This document shows positions 1 to 5,144 of a stretch of 5,144 bases of DNA, piece by piece. Under the pieces are notes generated by a model. That model was given only the letters and a program-made list of their open reading frames with translations, had not been told where the DNA came from and searched no databases. The position numbers and the translations under genes are program-made. This DNA is from VMCP01 sp964408945. Lineage in GTDB: Bacteria > Bacteroidota > Bacteroidia > NS11-12g > UBA955. Position 1 is the first letter of the stretch. Each line of letters begins with the position of its first letter. The stretch spans positions 1 to 5,144 of the forward strand of contig CAYPBJ010000062.1 of the NCBI GenBank assembly GCA_964408945.1, in the 5' to 3' direction.

Positions 1-458
1 GAGGATAGGGTTAATCCGCGGATGGCTCCGCCGGTGCCCAAAAGTCCAGCGGCTAGTCCTGAGAAAATGCCCCCAAAAAGGGCGTTTCTGTGGGAGGGTT
101 CTACTTTTAGGTTTCGATTAAAAAAGAAGAAAACACTGATGACAATCAAAAACACGCCGAGTATTTTTTCTAAAAGGGCAGTATTGACAAATTGACTGAG
201 GTAGGCTCCTAACACAACAAAGGCGACTGCGGGAATTCCTACCCATAAAATGATGTTCTTGTCAAAACCATGCCTGAATAAGGCAATTTTGGTCAAATTG
301 CTGCTCACATGGAAGAGGGCTGTGATACCTAACACGGAATGATAATCCAAAAAATAGGCAGCAATGGGTACGAAAAATAGCGATGAACCAAATCCTCCGA
401 TGGTGCCCAGTACTTCTGCTACAAAGGCTAAAACAACAAAACTGTATAAATGGTCCAT
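1..458 (-). CDS. TauE/SafE-family membrane transporter, N-terminal part (cut by window edge)
   Basis: The minus-strand frame is open from the ATG at 458 to the window edge and gives 152 residues plus two bases. The translation is strongly hydrophobic, with about four apparent membrane segments (roughly residues 5-36, 42-60, 68-90 and 95-114). A charged loop follows near 115-126, and then the start of a second half. Two glycine-rich repeats typical of TauE/SafE (DUF81) permeases are visible: GTIGGFGSSLFFVP at 18-31 and GLAAGLLGTGGAIRG at about 134-148. This is the internal duplication expected of the family, whose full members are about 240-260 residues, so roughly the last 100 residues lie outside. 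An in-frame TAA at 468-470 sits just upstream, so the ATG at 458 is the natural start. The family moves sulfite, sulfonates or other organic anions across the inner membrane; the substrate here cannot be told. The gene begins 37 bp after the aminotransferase stop and its leader is the left heptad array. It may be the last operon gene or have its own promoter. Confidence 0.85.
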   Translation of the reverse strand, partial: MDHLYSFVVLAFVAEVLGTIGGFGSSLFFVPIAAYFLDYHSVLGITALFHVSSNLTKIALFRHGFDKNIILWVGIPAVAFVVLGAYLSQFVNTALLEKILGVFLIVISVFFFFNRNLKVEPSHRNALFGGIFSGLAAGLLGTGGAIRGLTLS

Positions 459-469
459 ACCGTCAATTT

Positions 470-518
470 ACCAACTACCCTCTACCAACTACCCTCTACC
501 AACTACCCTCTACCAACT
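470..518 (-). repeat. Left heptad array: 7 units alternating AGTTGGT / AGAGGGT
   Basis: Read on the minus strand (the sense of both flanking genes), this is four copies of AGTTGGT interleaved with three copies of AGAGGGT, so it is both a perfect 14-bp tandem repeat (3.5 copies) and a 7-bp degenerate one. No base departs from the alternation between 518 and 470. Units at 518-491 lie inside or across the aminotransferase stop, so the array encodes that protein's last residues (V-E-G-S-W) and its TAG stop at 496-498. The remainder forms most of the 37-bp spacer before the transporter ATG. The heptad just upstream in phase (519-525, AGTGGGA) is a degenerate flank. Orientation relative to the upstream gene is the same as in the array after mpl. 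Confidence 0.95.
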
Positions 519-1323
519 TCCCACTCAACACCCTTGACACTACATTTCGATAGTTCTTCCCTTGGAAGTTGCCTACCCATTGAATGCCGTAAGCGGCGTT
601 GGTCAGGAATATTTCGTCGGCGCCGTTGAGGTCAATCTCTGATAAGGGGCGTTCTGCGACTTCGTAACCGTAGTCACGAGCCAATTGCAAAACAATTTTG
701 CGCATGATGCCATCTACGCAAAACTCGTCTAGGGGAGGGGTGATGATGAAATCTCCAATCACCGCAAAGAGGTTGCTCGACATGCTTTCGCATACGCGGC
801 CAGAGTCGTTGAAGATGATGACATCATCTACGTCGGTTTCTTTGGCATGTAAGCCGGCCATCACGTAAATGAGGGCTGAAGTGGTTTTTAAAAGGCTGGT
901 ATAGTTGGAGTTTTTGGTAAGTTCTTTGAAACTTCCCAAAATAAGTCCTTCGGTGTTAAACGGATATCCCTCGTAATCCAACTCGTAAATTTCGCAGATG
1001 CTTCGGGTGATGGGATTTTTGGGTCTGTAAAATCCATCCGCTTCGCGGTAAAATCCCAAGCGAATGCGAGCCGATGAAATGCCTTTCATCATGCAATATT
1101 TGGCAATGGTTTGTTCCAAAGTTTCGAAAGAGACTTCGGGATCGGGCATTTTGAGCAACTTCTGCGATTGCAGGCATCTCTGTTGGTGGAGGTAAGCGTG
1201 CTGTATACGTCCCCCGAAAAAACGCATGGTTTCAAAGAAACCGTCGCCGTATTTGAATAAGCGCGAAGACCAGTCAAGTCCTTCCTTGGGCAATTCGCCG
1301 TCAATGAGAAAATGTCCAATCAT
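496..1323 (-). CDS. PLP-dependent class IV aminotransferase (PabC / D-amino-acid / branched-chain type), 275 aa
   Basis: This is a fold-type IV PLP enzyme. Visible family marks, in order, are YGDGFFETMR at 25-34, with the G-x-G-x-F-E-T pattern near the N-terminus; the likely Schiff-base lysine K146 in SLLKTTSALIY; E179 in CESMSSNLFAV, the glutamate that pairs with the pyridine nitrogen, followed by the S-N-[LI]-F motif; GIMRK at 205-209; and FLTNAAYGIQWV at 239-250, the phosphate-side T-N motif. At 275 residues it matches 4-amino-4-deoxychorismate lyase or D-amino-acid transaminase better than branched-chain aminotransferases, which usually exceed 300. Substrate cannot be assigned from these motifs, so no symbol is given. 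It starts 6 bp after the DUF151 stop and is probably co-transcribed and translationally coupled. No Shine-Dalgarno is present. The odd feature is the tail: residues 270-275 and the stop codon are made of the left heptad repeat, so the family's normal C-terminus may have been replaced or extended. Confidence 0.9.
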   Translation of the reverse strand: MIGHFLIDGELPKEGLDWSSRLFKYGDGFFETMRFFGGRIQHAYLHQQRCLQSQKLLKMPDPEVSFETLEQTIAKYCMMKGISSARIRLGFYREADGFYRPKNPITRSICEIYELDYEGYPFNTEGLILGSFKELTKNSNYTSLLKTTSALIYVMAGLHAKETDVDDVIIFNDSGRVCESMSSNLFAVIGDFIITPPLDEFCVDGIMRKIVLQLARDYGYEVAERPLSEIDLNGADEIFLTNAAYGIQWVGNFQGKNYRNVVSRVLSGKLVEGSW

Positions 1324-1329
1324 AAAATA

Positions 1330-1932
1330 TTATTTTCTACGGGCAATTTCGTCTCTGATGCGGGCCGCCTTGATGTAATCTTCGGTGTTGATGGCCTCTT
1401 CGAGCATGATTTCCAGTTCTTCCAAGTCAATGTTGACAAACGGATTATCATGAGTGCTTTGCGGGCGGGGACTGGAGGGTTCGTTGTCGCTTCGGGATGG
1501 TGCGGGCTCATCACTCAAGGGCTCATCGTCAGTATAACCAGCTTCATCAATGATGTTTTGAAGCACAAAGATGGGAGATTTGAATTTCATGGCCATAGCG
1601 ATGGCGTCTGAAGTGCGCGAATCGATGGCCATTTGTTCGCCGTCTCTCACAAAATAGATGGTGGAGTAGTAAATTCCTTCTTCCAAGCGCTCAATGCAGA
1701 CCTCGTTAATGCCAATTTCGTACTGGCGCAAGGTAGTACTGAACAAATCGTGGGTGAGGGGTCTGCTCGACTGTATATTTTCCATTTCCATAGCAATGGA
1801 CTGGGCTTCAAGGGCACCAATCAACACCGGAAGTTGAATTTGTAAGCTCGGATTGTGCAGAACAAGGGTATAGGCTCCATGTGAGTGCGCAGGAAGGATG
1901 TTTTTTATGAAGACCTCTACCTTGCGTCCCAT
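1330..1932 (-). CDS. DUF151 'bifunctional nuclease' family protein with C-terminal UVR motif, 200 aa
   Basis: Residues 1-130 form a DUF151/BFN domain. Its recognisable blocks are LPVLIGALEAQSIAMEM at 34-50, SRPLTHDLF at 56-64 and DSRTSDAIAMAMKFKSPIFV at 104-123. Residues about 131-163 are an acidic, Pro/Ser-rich linker and look disordered. Residues about 165-200 match the UVR (UvrB/UvrC interaction) helix-turn-helix pattern, including LEIMLEEAINTEDYIKAARIRDEI. Nuclease activity has been reported for plant BFN proteins; in bacteria the role is unproven, so the name should be read as a family label. The UVR hairpin suggests docking to a partner carrying a matching hairpin (UvrB/UvrC-like or Clp-adaptor-like), which is inference. 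The two-domain form at about 200 residues is common in Bacteroidota. The ATG lies 3 bp after the etfA stop and the TAA is 6 bp before the aminotransferase ATG, so it sits inside the etf operon. Expression should follow the etf genes. Confidence 0.92.
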   Translation of the reverse strand: MGRKVEVFIKNILPAHSHGAYTLVLHNPSLQIQLPVLIGALEAQSIAMEMENIQSSRPLTHDLFSTTLRQYEIGINEVCIERLEEGIYYSTIYFVRDGEQMAIDSRTSDAIAMAMKFKSPIFVLQNIIDEAGYTDDEPLSDEPAPSRSDNEPSSPRPQSTHDNPFVNIDLEELEIMLEEAINTEDYIKAARIRDEIARRK

Positions 1933-1935
1933 GAA

Positions 1936-2877
1936 TTAGTTTTTAAGAGCAGAAATTAACTGCGGCAACACTTCGAAAGCGTCTCCCACAATTCCGTAAT
2001 CAGCAGCCTTGAAGAAGGGCGCCTCAGGATCTTTATTGATGGCAACAATGGTCTTACTTGAACTCACACCAGCAAGGTGCTGGATGGCTCCAGAAATGCC
2101 AATAGCCACGTACAAATTAGGCTTGATGGTGATACCGGTTTGTCCTACGTGCTCAGAATGCGGTCTCCAACCCATGTCGCTCACAGGCTTAGAACAAGCG
2201 GTAGCAGCGCCCATCAGGTCAGCCAATTCTTCCACCATATTCCAATGTTCTGGGCCTTTCATTCCACGTCCGGCAGAAACCACAATTTCAGCTTCGGTGA
2301 GCGGAACTTTTCCAGTTACTTTATCAGCAGCCGTGATTTTTACGGGGGACGTTGAAGCGTTTACCGACAACGATTCTACTGCGCATGCAGATCCGTCGGT
2401 AGTTAAATCAAACGAGTTGGGGGTTAAGGCCAACACTTTGGTATTGTTTTTAAGTTCGGTGTAAGCGAACGCTTTTCCAGAGAATACGCCTCTTTTCACT
2501 TGAAATCCGTTTGCGGTTTCAGGCAAAGAAATGACGTTGGTCGCCAACGATGCATTCAATCCAACTGCTACACGTGGAGCCAATGATTTACCCACATATG
2601 AGTTGGAAATCACCACCACTTGAGCATTTAGCTGCTGGCAAGCTTGGCTGATGGCTGAACTACAACTGTCTGCTATGAACGCCTCTGCTTGGTTCAACGA
2701 AACTACTTTGTCAGCTCCGTAAGTTCCCAAGTCAGCGCTGTTTGACAATGTTTGCAAGGTCAACGCGATGCACTCTGTACCCAATTGGGCAGCTACTTTT
2801 TTGCCGTAACCGATGGCTTCAAGAGATGCTTTTTTATACTGTTGGTTGTCGATTTCTGCGAAAACTACTACTGACAT
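1936..2877 (-). CDS. etfA: Electron transfer flavoprotein, alpha subunit (FixB-like), 313 aa
   Basis: EtfA carries the FAD of the soluble EtfAB heterodimer. The dimer collects electrons from acyl-CoA and other flavin dehydrogenases and passes them to ETF:quinone oxidoreductase. The N-terminal alpha/beta domain (about 1-185) starts with MSVVVFAEID. The C-terminal FAD domain (about 195-313) has VVSAGRGM at 199-206, the VGQTG segment at 244-248, and LYVAIGISGAIQHLAG followed by the IVAIN block, which together match the classical ETF-alpha signature pattern at about 255-281. The D-P-x-A-P-x-F motif (residues 283-289) and the ADYGIVGD segment (292-299) follow, as in the family. Length is typical for a bacterial EtfA without extra domains. 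The ATG lies 2 bp after the etfB stop, the usual arrangement for this obligate pair. No Shine-Dalgarno is present, which suggests coupling or a Bacteroidota-type initiation context. Nothing looks broken. Confidence 0.97.
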   Translation of the reverse strand: MSVVVFAEIDNQQYKKASLEAIGYGKKVAAQLGTECIALTLQTLSNSADLGTYGADKVVSLNQAEAFIADSCSSAISQACQQLNAQVVVISNSYVGKSLAPRVAVGLNASLATNVISLPETANGFQVKRGVFSGKAFAYTELKNNTKVLALTPNSFDLTTDGSACAVESLSVNASTSPVKITAADKVTGKVPLTEAEIVVSAGRGMKGPEHWNMVEELADLMGAATACSKPVSDMGWRPHSEHVGQTGITIKPNLYVAIGISGAIQHLAGVSSSKTIVAINKDPEAPFFKAADYGIVGDAFEVLPQLISALKN

Positions 2878-2879
2878 AA

Positions 2880-3611
2880 TTATATGATTTTAAGGTCGTT
2901 GCGTAAAATGTTGATCAATTCACCTGCATTGTCGGCATCAATGAGTTTCACGCCGCTTTTAGCTGCTGGAGTTTCGTAACTGTTGTATTGGGTGCTGCTT
3001 TGAGCGTCTTTGGGTGCTAGAACCGTCAAAGGTTTAGTTCTTGCAGCCATGATTCCTCTCATGTTTGGAATTCTGGGCTCGCAAAGGTCTTTCTGTGCAG
3101 ATGCCACACAAGGACCGGCAGTTTCCAATGATTCTCTACCGCCGTCAATATCTCTAACAAATTTGAACACGCCGCCTTCGAAATCAATTTTAGTTACCAC
3201 ATTTACCGAAGGAATGTTCAACAAAGCGCCTAAAAGTCCGCATACAGCGCCGCCGTTATAATCAATGCTTTCACGACCGGTCAAGATCAAATCATATCCT
3301 TGAGCGATGTTTGCCACTTGTTCTGCAACAAATTGAGCATCAAAAGCTTGGCTGTCAATCCGAATCGCTTCGTTTACCCCCATACTAAGGGCTTTACGAA
3401 TGCTGGGTTCATTTTCAGCTGTACCGACATGAACCACGGTCACTGTGCCGTTGTTGGCCTCAGCCAATTCCAATGCACGGGTGATGGCCAATTCATCGTA
3501 AGGATTGATGATGTATTGCACGCCAGCGGTGTTGAAGGCGGTGTTATTGTCGGTGAACGTAATTTTTGTTGTGGTGTCAGGGACAACACTCATGCAGACT
3601 AAAACTTTCAT
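2880..3611 (-). CDS. etfB: Electron transfer flavoprotein, beta subunit (FixA-like), 243 aa
   Basis: EtfB partners EtfA, binds AMP structurally and contributes the surface that docks dehydrogenases. The start MKVLVCMSVVPDT is typical. It is followed by INPYDELAITRALELAE at about 35-51, LILTGRESIDYNGGAVCGLL at 108-127 (AMP/interface region), VRDIDGGRESLETAGPCVAS at about 152-171, which fits the ETF-beta signature with one departure at its first position, and PRIPNMRGIMAARTKPL at about 179-195, the recognition-loop region (usually P-x-L-R-G-I-M-x-A-x-x-K-P). Length is normal. It is the first gene of the minus-strand operon, divergent from mpl across 53 bp. A good -7 box (3630-3637) lies 19-26 bp upstream of the ATG. 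The start codon is buried in a 16-bp palindrome, which could fold in the mRNA or bind a dimeric regulator. Tight linkage to etfA confirms the call. Confidence 0.97.
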   Translation of the reverse strand: MKVLVCMSVVPDTTTKITFTDNNTAFNTAGVQYIINPYDELAITRALELAEANNGTVTVVHVGTAENEPSIRKALSMGVNEAIRIDSQAFDAQFVAEQVANIAQGYDLILTGRESIDYNGGAVCGLLGALLNIPSVNVVTKIDFEGGVFKFVRDIDGGRESLETAGPCVASAQKDLCEPRIPNMRGIMAARTKPLTVLAPKDAQSSTQYNSYETPAAKSGVKLIDADNAGELINILRNDLKII

Positions 3612-3622
3612 TTCGAAATGAA
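3607..3622. repeat. 16-bp perfect palindrome overlapping the etfB start codon
   Basis: TTCATTTCGAAATGAA reads identically on both strands, and the next base pair out (3606/3623) breaks the symmetry. The etfB ATG is at 3609-3611 on the minus strand, and the mirror-image ATG at 3618-3620 lies on the plus strand. As RNA it could form a weak AU-rich hairpin of about 6 bp with a UCGA loop over the etfB start. As DNA it could be an operator half-pair just downstream of the -7 box. The sequence shows the symmetry only; regulation is not demonstrated. Confidence 0.6.
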
Positions 3623-3629
3623 TTTACCG

Positions 3630-3637
3630 CAAAAATA
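3630..3637 (-). promoter_or_regulatory. Candidate Bacteroidota -7 promoter box for the etfBA operon
   Basis: On the minus strand this reads TATTTTTG, an exact match to the Bacteroidota primary-sigma -7 consensus TAnnTTTG. It would place transcription initiation roughly 10-15 bases before the etfB ATG. A TTTG that could act as the -33 element is at 3652-3655, but only 14 bases separate the two, shorter than the usual spacing of about 17-23, so the upstream element is uncertain. An A-tract (3639-3646 on the plus strand) lies between them. Confidence 0.55.
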
Positions 3638-3664
3638 CAAAAAAAATAAGGCAAATTTGAAGCC

Positions 3665-4954
3665 ATGAGTTTTTATCATTTCATAGCCATCGGCGGAGCG
3701 GTCATGCACAACCTTGCGTTGGAACTTTTAGCCCTCGGAAACAAGGTTACGGGCAGCGACGATGAAATCTTTGATCCGGCCCGCAGCAGGCTCCATGAAG
3801 CGGGCATATTGCCCTCGGAATTTGGTTGGTTTCCAGATAAAATATCCCCCGAAATCGATGCCATCATCCTTGGAATGCACGCTCGTTCTGACAATCCCGA
3901 ACTCATCAAGGCCAAAGAATTGGGCCTAAAAATATATTCGTTCCCCGAGTTCATTTACGAACATTCGCGCAACAAAAAGCGCGTTGTGATTGCCGGAAGC
4001 CACGGAAAAACCACTTCAACGGCCATGCTCATGCACATTTTGAAGCGCCGTCAACTGTCATTTGATTATCTAGTTGGTTCACTGATAGACGGTTACGATC
4101 GCATGGTCAAACTTTCAGACGCGCCCATCATAGTCATTGAAGGCGACGAGTACCTGACCTCCCCTTTAGATCGCCTTCCGAAGTTCTTGCATTACCATCC
4201 GCACGTTGCCATGATCACCGGCATTGCCTGGGATCACATCAATGTTTTTCCCACTTTCGAGGGATATGTGGAGCAGTTCCAACTTTTCACCAATACGGTT
4301 CTTGAACGCGGTTTTGTTTTCAAAGGAATAGATGCTGACTTTTTGAACTTCTCATCATCTTCTGCTGCTTGGTCAGATTATGATCAGCCCCAGGAACTTG
4401 GTGGACGAACGTTTTCTTTTTTTGGACAGCACAACTTCCAAAACGCCTCTGGCGTAGTTGCCATCGCTGAAACGCTGGGCATTTCTGCCTCTGATGCTTG
4501 GGATGCCCTCACCGATTTCCCCGGCACAGCCAAACGTTTAGAAAAACTCTCCGAAACCGAAAATCTCGTTGTTTACCGCGACTTTGCTCACGCACCATCC
4601 AAGGTAAAAGCCACAGTATCTGCAGTTCGCGAACAATATCCCAATCACCGATTCATCGCCATTTTTGAGCTGCACACCTTTTCGAGCCTCATGCCTGAAT
4701 TCATGGTTCAATATGCAGGCTGCTTTGAAGGAGCAGATCTCCTACGCGTCGTCTACGACCCTCACGTCTTCGAACTTAAAAAGATGGATGTTCCCAGCGC
4801 TTCCACAATCGAATCCCGCCTTCAAGTCCCCTCTGGCACAGCCATTTCCACCCTCGCCGCCATTGAATCGGCCCTCAACACGTGGTTATCAGACCAATCA
4901 CAACCAACGGTCTTGTTATTAATGTCAAGCGGGAAGTTGATGGGGTTAAGTCTT

Positions 4955-4957
<3 letters not shown>
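3665..4957 (+). CDS. mpl: UDP-N-acetylmuramate:L-Ala-gamma-D-Glu-meso-DAP ligase (murein tripeptide recycling), 430 aa
   Basis: Mpl is a cytoplasmic Mur-ligase-family enzyme that joins recovered tripeptide to UDP-MurNAc using ATP, bypassing MurC, MurD and MurE during wall recycling. Three domains are visible. The N-terminal Rossmann domain has FIAIGGAVMHNLA at 6-18, the Mpl/MurC form, with SDDEIFDP at 31-38. The central ATPase domain has the P-loop GSHGKTTST at 111-119 (K115), IEGDEY at 158-163, TGIAWDHINVFPT at 185-197 and GQHNFQNA at 254-261. The C-terminal domain has GTAKRLE at 287-293, DFAHAPSKVKATV at 306-318 and FELHTFSSLM at 335-344. The A-P-S-K form and FELHTFSSL favour Bacteroidota Mpl over MurC. 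At 430 residues it is somewhat short. The end, MSSGKLMGLSL, departs from the usual S-[SN]-G-x-F-x-G-[LI] block and stops at once, with the TAG supplied by the right heptad array. The start ATG has no Shine-Dalgarno and is divergent from etfB. Confidence 0.94.
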
Positions 4958-5108
<151 letters not shown>

Positions 5109-5144
5109 TGGCGATTTTTAAGAATAATAAACAATAGAGTTGCG

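Noticed and set aside
2009..2464. Plus-strand frames of 151 and 92 codons opposite etfA, and others opposite etfB, the DUF151 gene, the aminotransferase and mpl
   Set aside because: They are antisense or out-of-frame shadows of genes with strong family motifs and show no recognisable domain.
3652..3659. CAAATTTG as a -7 box giving a leaderless mpl mRNA
   Set aside because: It has C in place of the first T of TAnnTTTG, and no TTG lies 17-23 bases upstream. The position relative to the ATG is suggestive, but the match is too weak to annotate.
5109..5144. Intrinsic terminator after mpl
   Set aside because: There is a five-T run near 5115-5119, but no GC-rich inverted repeat before it; the heptads are direct, not inverted, repeats.

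Overview
The window looks like chromosomal DNA from a member of the Bacteroidota (Flavobacteriia/Cytophagia-like). Four things point there. The etfB-etfA pair is followed directly by a DUF151 'bifunctional nuclease' with a C-terminal UVR motif. The Mpl-type ligase has a Bacteroidota-like sequence. No start codon has a recognisable Shine-Dalgarno sequence. The only good promoter match is the Bacteroidota -7 box TAnnTTTG. The genus cannot be read from the sequence.

Layout: a tightly packed minus-strand transcription unit runs right to left from about 3630. Its order is etfB, etfA, the DUF151/UVR protein, a class IV (PLP) aminotransferase, then a TauE/SafE-type membrane transporter that runs off the left edge. 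The first four genes are separated by only 2, 3 and 6 bases, so they are very probably one operon. The transporter starts 37 bases after the aminotransferase stop. On the plus strand, mpl (murein tripeptide recycling ligase) is transcribed divergently from etfB across a 53-bp spacer. That spacer holds one good -7 box (for etfB) and a 16-bp perfect palindrome overlapping the etfB start codon.

The part that ordinary annotation does not explain is a pair of 7-bp-periodic arrays at the outer 3' ends of the two divergent units. The left array (470-518) has seven heptads alternating AGTTGGT and AGAGGGT, read in the aminotransferase sense. The right array (4955-5108) has 22 heptads of the form TRGTCYR with no phase break. 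Each array supplies the stop codon of the gene it follows, and each points outward from that gene. The heptad phase extends back into both reading frames, where a near-identical 14-base word (AGYGGGAAGTTGRT) makes both proteins carry Ser-Gly-Lys-Leu close to the C-terminus. This looks like a short-tandem-repeat family that settles or expands at gene ends, in form like the heptanucleotide STRRs of cyanobacteria. I cannot say whether it has been described in this lineage.

Functionally, EtfAB passes electrons from flavin dehydrogenases to the quinone pool. Mpl salvages cell-wall peptide. The aminotransferase handles an unassigned amino acid or chorismate-derived substrate. The DUF151/UVR protein has no firm role. 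No RNA gene, CRISPR array, insertion sequence or convincing intrinsic terminator was seen.
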